Shown in pieces: positions 9,468 through 20,489 of a stretch of DNA of 64,000 nt; the stretch's first letter is position 1; every line of letters begins with the position of its first letter. Origin of the DNA: Talaromyces rugulosus (lineage: Eukaryota > Ascomycota > Eurotiomycetes > Eurotiales > Trichocomaceae); the NCBI RefSeq assembly GCF_013368755.1, contig NC_049562.1, forward strand, positions 5,766,001 to 5,830,000, in the 5' to 3' direction. A program made the translations under genes and the position numbers. The notes under the pieces are model-generated. The model ran no database searches. It saw nothing but the letters and a program-made list of their open reading frames with translations, and was not told the DNA's origin.

Positions 9468-11203
9468 ATGGGAGCTGAGCCCTACCGGAACACCAACAGG
9501 ACTACCAACAGGACCACCAACAGGGCCATCAACAGGAACAACAGCTGTCCGCGGACTGCCTCCTACCAGCATTCCATGTCGCTGTCGCTGTCGTCGTCGT
9601 CTCCCCCCGCTGCCTGCTGTTCCACGCGAGCCCATTCCTCTCCAGCGCCGTTGAGGCCCTTTCGTCGACAGCGTCTGTACTCGCCCCTGTCCCGACTCGT
9701 CTCCAAGGACAGGACGCGCATGCAGCTCCCGCCCTTGTCCATCACAGACTCCATGTCACTTGATCCCCCGTCGCGCGACCGCTCCCAGCAGCCGGACCAT
9801 CCGCCTTCTGCACCGCTGACCCCGCCCGCCGACGAAGAGGATGAGCGTGCTCGTTGGAGACCCGCCCCCGGCGTCCTCTCGCCCAAGTTCCAAACGCTCA
9901 TGGACCAAGGTCGCTCCCGGCAGGACCCTTCACCGCCCGACTCCAACCAGACCCTGCGTTCCTCGTTCGACCAGCCCTCTCACCGGCCCTCGCTAGATGG
10001 AGATGAGCACATGTCGGATCTTCACGACGGGGCCACTTCGAAGCAGTGGTTGGACACTGCCATAGACACCATCCGTAAGATGACCCTCAACCCTATTAAT
10101 AAAACTATATATATATATATATATATAATACAAAGAAGGCTAATCCACAAACAGTCTCTGCTCTTCTTTTAGACTCAAATACTCGCATCGATTCCATGCG
10201 TCTGGTCTCGCAGACTCTCCCCTTCCCTCAGTCCCCAGGACACACGATGCAGCTGCCAACACAAGATACGGTTTTTGCCTCCATCATTGAAACCCTACGC
10301 GAACGCTTCCAACCGGAAATCGTCCCTTATATTCACGTCATCCATGCGGTGCCCGAAGATTTTAGCCTGGCAAACCTGCCCACCTCGCCGCCCAGCACTC
10401 CGGGCAACAACTCGAGGCAAATGGACAATTACTTTGATTCATTATCTGTGTTTTCCAACGCCAACTCGACTGTATTTGCCAGCGCCAGCACCGTGCCCGC
10501 GTACCACGATACCCTGGGATTTGCCCGCCAGGTCAACTGGCCCCATCCTATCGTTCCCCCGTTCAGCACCCATATCTCTGTTTTGGAACGGTATATCCCT
10601 CCCTCGACATCGCGGGAATACCGTGACCTGTTTAGCTACGGCCGTCCATCGGTTTTGACCGACCGTATGCTCGAACTGTCCCCGCTCGGCGGATGTCTTT
10701 TGTTCATCTACCCTACCAAGAGAGGTGCCACCACATTCAAGAGCCAATACCTTGGCCCCATCCTCGACCCACTGCTCCGCCATTCAGTCGTGGTCGACGG
10801 TTTCTCCGCCGATGTCAGTCGCGACATTGGCCGTCTGGAAGCAGTCAACAGCATGGAGGACTTTCAAACCATGAAAGCCAACATTGAGCTGCTGTGTCAG
10901 CAATGGAGCAACCAGACCTCCCGTTTTAGCCTTGTCACTTCAGAAAAGGGCCTCGCTCCTCTCGACCCAAAGCTTTGGAAGGAATGGTATATCCAACAAG
11001 AGCGACCGCGGATCAAAGACTTGCTCAGCCGGAACTGGCAAACCCTGAGCAGATATACAAATAGCCCAGACTCTAGTGGCTGCCACTTAACTGCGTCCAT
11101 GATGCTTGCCAAAATCATGGACGGACTCAAAATGCGAAATTACGACGTGTCGCCCAATGAGGATATTGAACTGGGCGTCTTTGTAATTCGCCGATTTCGC
11201 TAG
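9468..11203 (+). CDS. Conserved fungal protein of unknown function, disordered N-terminus
   Basis: Two exons, 9468-10074 and 10173-11203; the intron carries an (AT)n microsatellite near 10108-10126. The first ATG (9468) gives 545 residues. However, its N-terminus is encoded by a tandem repeat (NRTT units) followed by Ser runs, and the ATG at 9720 (MQLPPLS...) is a credible alternative that gives 461 residues. The first third is Pro/Ser/Asp-rich and probably disordered. The second exon encodes a folded region with an LGGCLLFIYPTKRG segment (about residues 360-375 from the first ATG). No signal peptide or clear membrane span is seen. I cannot name the family. Confidence 0.78.
9480..9545 (+). 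repeat. Imperfect tandem repeat of an ACCAACAGG unit
   Basis: About five copies of a roughly 12-bp unit (consensus ACCAACAGGACC) are read as Asn-Arg-Thr-Thr-like repeats if translation starts at 9468. It lies at the 5' edge of the coding region and adds doubt to that start. Confidence 0.7.
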
Positions 11204-11704
11204 ATATTTTGTGTCGGACTTGATATGATATATGAGGGAAATGACTTTATTTTTTAGGTTTATATTTTTTTTCTTATCTTCTTGGGTGTGAAGGGCATTT
11301 GCAAAAAAGGCATTTTCGAGTGTTGGGCGTTGGGACGTTTTGGCCTGTGAATGCTATATATGAGCGTCATAGTATAATACCCATTTGCTTTATATAACAA
11401 ATAAATTATTTGAAAAGAGTGCAATAAATTATTGACACTGTATAAAATTCAAAGCAATGCACTCGTTTCTGCCCTAGTGCGAATGCGACCTCGGAGAAAT
11501 GTATCTCCGCCCGAGCCATGTGCGGTCCTGCTCCGGCCGGTCAACACCAGCTGAACAGGCTTTACCTGTTGCGTTCCGCATGATAACTCTTCTCTTGTTT
11601 TACTACCATGTCTGCCAAGCTCTATATGCTCTAGATTTCCATCTGCAGACAATTATTCATACTCGTTTCCGACCCTCTGGTTCTACGACCTTGGTCTTGG
11701 AACC
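11204..11704. other. Intergenic region upstream of the Sds3-like gene
   Basis: This 501-bp gap joins a 3' UTR (AT-rich first half) to the leader of the next gene. No coding sequence or clear motif was found. Confidence 0.5.
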
Positions 11705-13290
11705 ATGGCGTACTCACCAGGCCCCATGTCTCCCACTGCAGCTGGCAGCAGCCTGCATACACGAGGCCGCTCAATCAGCCCTGGCCCTGGCGGTGTTGGT
11801 ACGAACAGCAACAACAATAATGCACCGCAGTCGAAACGCGACAAGAGACGCACGCAGCTGCAGGAGCGCCTGCACGATCTGACCATCGCCTTTAGCCAAA
11901 ACCGCGACACGCAGTTCCGCCAGCAGCTGCACGCTCTGCAGTGCGATATGACGCTGATCAACAACGCCGACCCTTATGAGCCTGGCCCGCTGCCCGACTC
12001 GGCCGAGGAGATTGCTCAGTTGATTGAGACTACTGTTGGCGGTGGCGTGTTTGGCAAAGAAATGGCCTCGCGGTCGGGCGGTTGGTTTTCGAGGTTTGTG
12101 CAGGAGATTAATGAGACTAAAGAGGATCGGGATGCAGAGTTGGTTGCAGTGATGGTATGTGTTATCTTTATTATTTATTTTTAGGGACTCGCTAACTCTG
12201 TTAGAACCGCCACAACGAAGCCCTCGAACGCTACAAACACGAATACGCATGGCGTCAACATTTCGCGAGAGAAGAGTATAAACAGCTGTCGGGCACTTTA
12301 CGCGAGCGACTTGTGCAAAAAGTCACCGCGAACAAGTCGCGCCTCTTGCGTGAGAGGGAACAGATGGACATCTCCGATACCAACGCACTTCTCCTCCACC
12401 CGAACCAATTTACCATCACAAACCCGGCCAGCCCCGGCGGCATTCACAGTAACCGCAAGACTCGCCATACCAGACACCGAGTTGGCATCGACGAGCTTGG
12501 CAACGGTATCGATGGCAATAACAAAAGAAAACGAAAAGCCCCCGAAGAAGATGTCGGGTCCCCTGCTCGCGATGGGCTGTCGACTCCCGCCGAGCGCGCC
12601 AAAGCGACTGCCGAAAAACAGCAGACCGACAAGATTTACAGCATAAACTCGTTGTTTACCGACAAGGAGCTTGCATTGCATGCCAACCAAGCCCATATTG
12701 CGACAGCGCACTTTTTCTCTACGTCGAGAAACCAGGAAGGCGTCGGCACTGCCACCAACGGGAACAACAGTGATGCAGATGATGCCGATAGCGCTGCCAT
12801 CATGGACGAGGCTGGAACCCCGGCGGCAGCAGACATGGCACGCACGGCGAGTCAGAGCTACCATGCCACTCGGTCGACTCGCAACCAGGGCAACGTGGGA
12901 TTGAACATCCTGGCCGAGCTGTCGGACAAGCCGGCGACACGTCAGAATCTGCCCTACCACATCCTAGCCAACCACAGCTCTCGCAGCAACCAGAGCGCGC
13001 CGCCTCTGACATCGCTCATGAACGAAGAGATCGACGACGACATTTCCCGCATGGACCGGCTTCACGCGAAACCTCAGGGCTGGATTGACCGCAATCTGAT
13101 CGACACAATGACGGAGCCCGTGGCCGGCGAGGTGGACGGGATCCCGACGAATTCCGACCGCTTCGGTCTTTTGCATCCTGACTTCCCTGTTGATTTGGGC
13201 ATTAAGTGGTATTCTACGGGTGGCAAGAACGCAACTAGCTACGAGATGTTTCCGCAGATGAACGAGCGTGTGAGCAGACGGCGTGTGTAG
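11705..13290 (+). CDS. Sds3-like subunit of the Rpd3-type histone deacetylase complex
   Basis: Two exons, 11705-12154 and 12205-13290 (intron with GTATGT donor, GCTAAC branch and TTAG acceptor), giving 511 residues. The start has a strong context (AACCATGG). An N-terminal Ser/Pro/Asn-rich stretch precedes an Sds3-type region (about 40-110) with RRTQLQERLHDLTIAFSQNR and the CDMTLINNADPYEPGPL signature. A helical region continues across the splice junction. The C-terminal half has a basic NLS-like KRKRK motif (about 225) and long disordered parts. Sds3 proteins scaffold the Rpd3L/Sin3 deacetylase in the nucleus. Assignment is from remembered family sequence character, not a search. Confidence 0.7.
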
Positions 13291-13620
13291 CGCTCTGCTC
13301 TTGTACCTAGAAAACACCACTCATTGGGCATGTTGGGCATGTATGGAGTCAGAGTGTGGATAAATACTGGTATGGTTATTGGCTGGTAGTTAGGAAGGCG
13401 TTTTGCACTATATCATTCAGTTATAATCTCCTTGTTTGTACATACTGATTTGTGTTCGTTTTCGTGTTCGTATCGATTATATTAATCAAATGACGTCATT
13501 TAAACCTACTGCATTCTTTTTTTAAAGAAATTGACCAATGACATGAGAAATACATTATGTATGCGACGATCTATATAGTACAAACAAAGATTACACTATG
13601 TACAGCAATGGGTATTGCAA
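13291..13620. other. Convergent 3' intergenic spacer
   Basis: A 330-bp AT-rich gap lies between the Sds3-like gene and the convergent BBE-like oxidase. No features were seen besides probable 3' UTRs. Confidence 0.5.
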
Positions 13621-15617
13621 TTAGTTGATTTGACACAACGGCCCATACTGCTGGCCGTCGGTCTCCTGCGTCCAGCCCTCGCTGCCGACACAGCGCCAGC
13701 ACCAAAAGACCTCCTCCGGATCATACTTTTGCTTGACCGACAAGAGCCAGTCGTAGTTGGAGCTGGGCCCGTAAAAGTCCGCCTTCCAGTTGGGATCCTC
13801 GCCAACATGCTCGTTGATATACGCTCCCATACCCGGAGTCAGCGCCTTCATGGCATCCGTCTTGCGGTACACGACGTTATCCTTGAACGCCTTGATCTCC
13901 GGCGAGGTCAGGTCAAAAGGCCACTCAGCGATGATCTCGTTTAGCACATAGGTCTTGCGCCACGCCGGGTTCACCGAGACGTGCGGCTGCGACTCGAGCA
14001 CGGCGCCGCCGCCCACCAGGTTCATCAGGAACATGGTCTTGTCCGTGGTGAGCGTGCCGTTGTCAGTCTCGGAAAACACAGTGTGCAGCATATCGTTCAG
14101 CTTGGGCGCGTTGTTCTCGAGCGATTCCTTGCCAAACATGCGCGAGCTCAGCATGATGTTCGTGTTGCCTGTCGTCGACTGCCCGCCGATGGCGTTGTAG
14201 TACTCGGCAAACGTGGGCAAGGTCTCAAACGTGGACGTGACGAGGAACTCGGTTCCATTGTACGGCAGTAGGTCATTTACAATCTCCTTTTCGACGAGCG
14301 CCTTGGCTTGGGCGATGATGGCGTCCTGGTTGTTCTCATCCTGGATCATCATGCCGAAGCCATGGGCATACAGCGAGGTTGGGTACGAGGCCGAAGCCAT
14401 GGACGCATCGCCCATCAGAGCATAGCCCGAGAATCCGGTGTCGGAGAGAACGGCAAACTTGGACATGATGTTTGCCGTCGCGTTGATCGTGTTGGCGATG
14501 GTCGCCTTTATCGGGATCACCGCCATGCTGTGCATTAGCATCGGTTTTGTCGGGTATGCCTTGATGATGGCCGAGATGACCACGCCAAAGGTGCCGCCAC
14601 CGCCGCCGCGCAGAGCCTTGAAGAGATCTGGGTTTTCGCATGCGTTGGCTGTGGCAACTTCGCCAGACGCGAGCACCACGGTCATCTCGAGGACTTGGTC
14701 GGTTCCCAGGCCGAAGTAGCGGCTAGAGGGCGAGTGCCCGCCTCCTTGGATGTAACCGCCAATGGCGCCGACAGTCTATATATCCGTTAGTATATGAATA
14801 TGGCTGGCTTTCAAGGAGAAAAAACACCTTTTCGTCACCGCCAACAACGACGTGGCCATGCTCCGCGGCAAAGTTGTACACGTCCTCCCACACATATCCG
14901 CCGCCAACGGTGATGGCGCTTCCAGTCCAGTTCGGTTGGCACCCGTCAGCAGAGGCGAAGTTTTGGTGGAATTCGAGGCCGGTCTGGATGTATTTGATCC
15001 AGATACTCAGACTGCCGTATCCCTGCGATCTGCAGAGTCAATGTTAGCATTGATTGCCGTCTTTAAAAGGGAAGAGGAATTCACCTTCCAACCATATCAT
15101 GCCCAGTATTCTTAATCACCAGCCGCACATTATTATCCTTTGCAAACCTGACCCCCGCAGACACATCCGTCGCACTGGTCGCATTGATCGAGTACGCCGG
15201 TGCCGCGCCGAGCTCGCACAGCGGATACGAAGGCAACGTGGTGTTGATAGGCGCACAGCTGGGCGTGGCCGGATACGAATACCCGATGGGATCCAGCGCA
15301 ATGACCGACTGGTCCCCCCATTCTTTGGCAACTTCCTGGCACGCCTGCGCATTATAATTTTGTCCTGGGTAGCACGCTTCAGCGCGCGGTTTGTTGTGGA
15401 TGAGTCGGCCGTCGATGGAGCTGTTGAGCGAGTTCCATGACGAGAGGGATGGCCAGCAGTCGTCTGTTGGTGTCTGTAAAGTATAATTAGTTTTGTTCCT
15501 TTTTTTCTCTCTCTTTCTTTCAATATAGATCAGACTCATCAAACATACACATTTGCACTTGGCAAAAGCTGTTTGCGTTCCGGCAAGGAGCAGAACAGCT
15601 GAAGTTGACCAAAGCAT
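13621..15617 (-). CDS. Secreted FAD-linked oxidase, BBE-like (VAO/PCMH fold)
   Basis: Four exons on the minus strand: 15617-15549, 15473-15085, 15029-14828 and 14775-13621, giving 604 residues. A signal peptide (about 1-19, ending TAFA) precedes a PCMH-type FAD domain. The flavin-linking His is in the KNTGHD motif (about residue 147); a second covalent Cys of the bicovalent subclass is not seen where expected before VVGGDEK. GAIGGYIQGGGHS (about 223-235) is the pyrophosphate loop. The C-terminus has the BBE signature (FWCWRCVGSEGW). These enzymes oxidise alcohols, sugars or specialised metabolites with O2, releasing H2O2. It is divergent from an FAD monooxygenase 1.1 kb away, so a shared pathway is possible. 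Substrate unknown. Confidence 0.9.
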
Positions 15618-16728
15618 TATTGCTGGATGTGTTTTTAATATTTAATTTCAATGATGCTATTGTAATTGCTATTTCACGGGAAGGAAGGGCATTCTTATAT
15701 ATTAATAACTTTTTGGTCCTTTTACAATTTCGTCTCCATAATTTTGTTTCCAGAACGCAGCGCGAGACCAGCGCGCAAGCAAAAGTGTTTGCGCGCGCAA
15801 CTAAGCTTGGGGATCGGTCCGGTTCAGGGGATCTACGCAGTCTAGTGAATAGGGTTTGCCTCTAAAGAGCTTTAGGATTAGAACTTTGGAAACACCGCCG
15901 AAAAGCTTAACAAAAAACCTAAATTAGCAGTGTAGCACAGCCTACTTGAAAAGGTGCAGGGCGGCGCGTTGGGGCTTGGAACACCAAATATCCGTTTTGG
16001 GAAAGGTGTTGCCTAATGCGGATATTTTTTGTTCTCGTTGCGAGTACCTAATTTAGTGACATCGGACTTTTTGTGGGTTTTTGAATTTGATTTTATTAGT
16101 CGATAATAAGAATAGAACATAATGCTTAATTTTACAAACAACAATAATAATGTAGTTAGGTTTACGCTGCCTTGACTCCATACTGAGTAGACAGAAAGGA
16201 GTATAACGCGGATACGTAACGGGTGGTAACGACGCTGACTTGTTAAACATGGTAATTAGTGTGTTTGTTGTGTTTGGAATGGAATATAAACACAGTGACT
16301 TAGGTAAATAAATATGCGCGTTGTATTGGCACGAATTTTGCTTTGACAAATTTCGACGTCGCCGTTCAATGTTGTACGTCAACAGATGTTGTTGACCATA
16401 ATTTCCTTCAATATAGCTTACTAATACTTTCAAATGTTTACTTTTCACATATCATTGATACTCTTGACGCCTTTTATTGATAAGCTGGAAATTCTTACTG
16501 CGACAAAAACCATCTGCTTAGCGCAGCCCTAGTAGATCGCGTCATAGAAGACCGACGAATGCGCGACAGTAATCAAGAATATTGCATAATAGCTCGACAA
16601 AATGACAAATCTGACAACTCATATATAAAGAGCATTCTAATTCCCTTTTTCCAAATAATTAGCACATTTGGAACGGATCCCTATAACGTCCTAGAAACAA
16701 AAACCGCCACACGTAAATTCAACCCATA
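15618..16728. promoter_or_regulatory. Divergent spacer between two flavoenzyme genes
   Basis: A 1.1-kb AT-rich region lies between the BBE-like oxidase (leftward) and the FAD monooxygenase (rightward). It contains a short imperfect inverted pair, AAATATCCG (15986-15994 area) and CGGATATTT (near 16019-16027). A 131-codon open frame at 16053-16448 on the minus strand has no recognisable domain and is not annotated. The promoter role is inferred from gene orientation. Confidence 0.45.
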
Positions 16729-18410
16729 ATGTCGTCTTCAGCAGACATTCTCCGTGTTGCTATTATCGGCGGCGGCCCGGCTGGACTCGGCGCTGCAATT
16801 GCCTTATCAGCACTCCCAAACATCAAAATAGACCTGTACGAAAAGGCTCGCGAGCTACGAGAAGTCGGCGCAGGAATCAACATTGGATACAATTGCTGGA
16901 AGGTTCTTGAACTTCTCGGAGCTGCCGAGGAGGTGCGTGGCCATTTACAGCAGAATGTGATTCATCGGTAGGGGATTTTTTAAATTACATATTACATATG
17001 TACTAGCGCCGTCACTTTATTTCCTCTGCTTATACCTACTCGCAGAAATGGAATATCCAGCGAAATTAGGCGTGTCAGGCCTGCTCCCTCTTTGCCTCTC
17101 AAGTACCGGACGATACGGGCGAGGAGAACAAGATTACAGTCTGCTTTGATATCAAAGGTTCCCCAGGGAATTATACAGCTTAATAAAAAATTGGTTTCAA
17201 TTGAAGATGCTGCAGCGCAAGGCGTTCGTCTTACTTTTGAGGATGGGACTGAGACTGTAGCTGACCTACTCATAGGCGGAGACGGAATTCGATCTGTAGG
17301 TTTGTCCGCTTTTGCACATGTAAATAGTGAAAATTATCTATTGCTAATTTTTAAAAGGTGGTGAGATTGTCGATCTTCCCAGACCACGTTACAAGCTTCA
17401 CGGGTATGGAAGTGGATGTTTTTTTAACTGTACCTCGCTAACAGCAATAGGTACAACCATTTGGCGGACTCTAGTTCCAGCAAAGTCTCTATCTGATATC
17501 CCCGACTTGGTCCCAGAGACATCCTGGTGGCACGGCCCTGCCGGTCATTGCTATTTCTCCCTGGTTGATGATCCATCGGAATTTTCAGACTCGAGCGCGC
17601 CAAAATCCGAGCAAATGCTTGAGGTTTCGTGTCGGTATATTATAGACCCGGCTCTAGATACGGAAAGGAGATTTAGCTGGGGGATCCCTGCGACAAATGA
17701 GCGAGTCACCGCTCACTTTACGGTAATTCATGCATCATGCTTTTTTATGTAGTTTAAACCGGATGGCTAACATTCTGTCTGACAGCAATACGACCCCCGA
17801 CCACGCAATGCTCTGTCTCGCGTTCCAGAAGGAAATTGGAAAGAATTTTCTGCCTTTTCAGGCCCGAGGCTCGAGAAGCTTACTGGATTGGGCAAAGTAG
17901 TGCTTCTAGGCGATGCCAGTCACCCGCTATCTGGTAAATCTTCACGCTTCCGCAATGCAGGTATTAAAATAGATGACTTTACTGACAAATACTCTCACAG
18001 GGGCATTTGGCTCCGGTGCCGCTTTTGCTTTGGAAGATGGCTGGATTCTCGCTCGAGCAATAGAGTATACTACTACGAGACCTCAACCAACCATCCCCGG
18101 CGACGCACAGATTACAAAGATGCAGAATATCGCCGATGCGCTGGAAATCTTCAACGAAGTTCGTTCACCGTATTACCACAGGATGCACAACCACCTCGAC
18201 AATGAAAAGGCCAAAGTCCTCCAAACACAGACCAAAGCCAAAGCCCAAAGCAGCGATCCGATGTACGTTTTTGAGAGTGCGCTTGAAACGCGACTCGGGT
18301 CGTTTTCAATCGGTGATGAGATGAATTGGATCTATAGGAATGATATTGAGCTTGTTTGGCAAAATTATGTCCAACGAGTACTGGAGCGCCCAGCCGTCTC
18401 TACTTTATGA
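16729..18410 (+). CDS. FAD-dependent monooxygenase, salicylate hydroxylase-like
   Basis: Six exons: 16729-16967, 17046-17295, 17358-17403, 17451-17722, 17786-17933 and 18001-18410, all in phase, giving 454 residues. One exon is only 46 nt. Group A flavoprotein motifs are present in order: the dinucleotide fold VAIIGGGPAGLGAA (about 10-23), the DG motif GGDGIRS (about 159-165) and the GD motif VVLLGDASHPLSG (about 307-319). Such enzymes hydroxylate aromatic or polyketide rings using NAD(P)H and O2. Length fits the family. No signal peptide, so cytosolic. Its divergent neighbour is a BBE-like oxidase; the pair may process an aromatic compound. Substrate cannot be read from sequence. Confidence 0.92.
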
Positions 18411-18769
18411 TATCTGGAAGATCATTCAATGTGCATAGAGACATCATGTATGTCATACAATTACACGCATATATATTGGGTGTCTCTTATATACCTATAT
18501 GACTCAAACTGTAAACATTAGAGTTTGGAAGATGTTTAATAGGCTGAGGAATTTAAGTTATGCATTAAGTGCACATGGGTCAATTGGCATAGATCATAAT
18601 TAATATTAGAGTAAAGGAAGAGTAAAGGAAGTAGTATAGAACTATTAGGTGATGCCTGATGCATTGTGACTGGTATAATCGCATGCATCTTTGAGGCTAC
18701 ATTGGTAACTTTGAGTACTGCTCTGTCTAGTTCTGTTGCAGACTTGATGTACCAGTAGCTGCAAGATCC
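18411..18769. other. Intergenic spacer, AT-rich
   Basis: A gap of about 360 bp separates the monooxygenase stop from the decayed NACHT gene on the opposite strand. No motif or coding potential was seen. Confidence 0.5.
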
Positions 18770-19580
18770 TACCACAACCATCTCTGTTCACATACCACCT
18801 GTTTAAACTGCTCCCCAGGATCTTTAATCATCGAAGAGAGGCTTGGTAATGCCTTGTCCGGTAGAGCGTACTCCCAAATGAAAAGACACCCGTTGATATT
18901 TGAAGTGTCCTGAATCACCTTCCCCAGATTGACCGTTGCTCTCTGAAGATTATATCGGTCGCCACGACCCGCTGTTTCTATTTGTCTGGGCACAATATAG
19001 TGGGAGTTGGTCCACGAACAGAGAATTTGCTTGGCAAGACACTGCAATTGATACAAGTCTGCCCTCTTTTTAAAGATTTGTTTAATGAACTCTGTCACGG
19101 TGCCCTTCTGACTGAGATAAAAATCGTAATCCCAACCCAGAGCCTGGACGATGATTGATCCAAAAAGCGCATCATAATTTTCTTTCAGTGTATAATGAAA
19201 GATTACCTTTGCTCCAGTTTGGCTTTCCTTGTACACAGACTCTGCCAGGGTCGCGAGTAGCCGGGTATATTTTGCCGACGGATACTGGCACGTAACACGA
19301 GTATGCGGCTTTTCTCGCCGTCCAGCCAAGCACGATAATTGTCTTTCTTTGCGAGCGCTTCCATGTTTTTTTTGTCTATTTTGGCCAAATCTAGCCCGTC
19401 ATACATGAACTTTCCAGCAGGATCGTTACACGGAATACGAGTCTGGGGAAGCCACCATCTCGCTTGTGCGAGGAAGTTCTCCCAGGAATGTTTTCATCTA
19501 GCTAGTGTCCATTAGAGATTCATTTCCTCTACCGCTACCATCGTAGGAGAGAGATACTCACCATAATTTATTGTCGCCAT
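18770..19580 (-). pseudogene. Decayed NACHT/STAND-type NTPase gene fragment
   Basis: On the minus strand, two open frames carry consecutive pieces of one protein. The first (from about 19500 down to about 19290) reads ENFLAQARWWLPQTR... through NYRAWLDGEKSRIL, the linker and start of a fungal NACHT domain. The second (about 19290 to 18770) continues with YPSAKYTRLLATLAE in the P-loop position, then a helical region and FIWEYALPD where Walker B would be. A frameshift separates the frames right at the P-loop. The P-loop Gly-Lys-Ser/Thr is disrupted and the expected Walker B acid is Trp. A possible first exon with an ATG at 19580 is also out of frame. STAND proteins act in fungal nonself recognition. 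The fold assignment is by pattern and moderate; the break is clear. Confidence 0.55.
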
Positions 19581-20489
19581 TTTGTTCTTAACCTGCTTGT
19601 TGTTCGTAACTTGATACTAAATTTTCAGAGAAGCCTGCCCTCGTCTAGATGAACCCCAATCCAACCTGGTTTGTGCATCAATGGTGGTGCCTGTGATATA
19701 TCATATTTCTAGCTGTAAACTTAACCTGGTTCTCGCTTGTTGAATGAGTTCGTCTCTGTACAAGTCATTGTCCACGAGATTATCCTTTCAGAGAGTCAGT
19801 CATGTGCTGGAATCATGGCGGCTGAGAATTCTCCAAACTACAAAGCACTGTTTCACTACGTAGAACAGAACAATTGCCTGGAACCGTCAGTACAAGGCCC
19901 TCTTCGCCTATTTTCCATCATGGTTTGTTTACCTGCTGCAAGATTTAAGCAAGAGATTCCCTGACAGCAGTTGAGGGCCCTATCCACAATATCATCGCCG
20001 AGCTATGCAAGATAGCAGACATCTAGAAAAGATTCCGACTTGGAATGGAGCGACATTCTAAACCACACGAACGCCCTCGATGAGTCTGAAAATGAGGACG
20101 CAGTCAAGGAAGCGACCAAATTGACTCCAGAGACTGGATCAATCAATTAATAGAAAATTTTATAAAGTAAAAATAATCAGTTAGATCTTGTAATTTGAAG
20201 TACAGCATCTAAACTCTTAAGGGTTTAGTAGAATAAGCCTTACACTGACCGTGGGTTAGTGGCCTTGAGCTGACCGACCATACGTTTTTATGTAGGCATT
20301 ATTATGTCAACTAATATTGCTTTTGCCATCAGATTGGGAATCCGTCTTTATTTTTCGATAACATGAAGCTATTTGGGTCTCGTTGGTGGGGTGGTCAGCT
20401 GACCTCCTGCCGTGGGAAGCGAAGAATGAAGCAACTCGAAGCTCTCCTTGTTCCTCTCACTTCACGCGTGTAGTGTCCACAGAAGCGAC
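19581..20489. other. Intergenic region with possible gene remnant
   Basis: About 0.9 kb upstream of the Zn2Cys6 regulator. A plus-strand frame at about 19815-19964 (MAAENSPNYKALFHYVEQ...) followed by a CAG and another short helical-looking stretch (about 19970-20030) may be a residue of a second decayed gene. No family was recognised. The remainder is AT-rich with no clear motif. Confidence 0.3.

Noticed and set aside
16053..16448. 131-codon open frame on the minus strand between the two flavoenzymes
   Set aside because: The composition is AT-driven, no motif or homologue pattern is seen, and it lies in a divergent promoter region.
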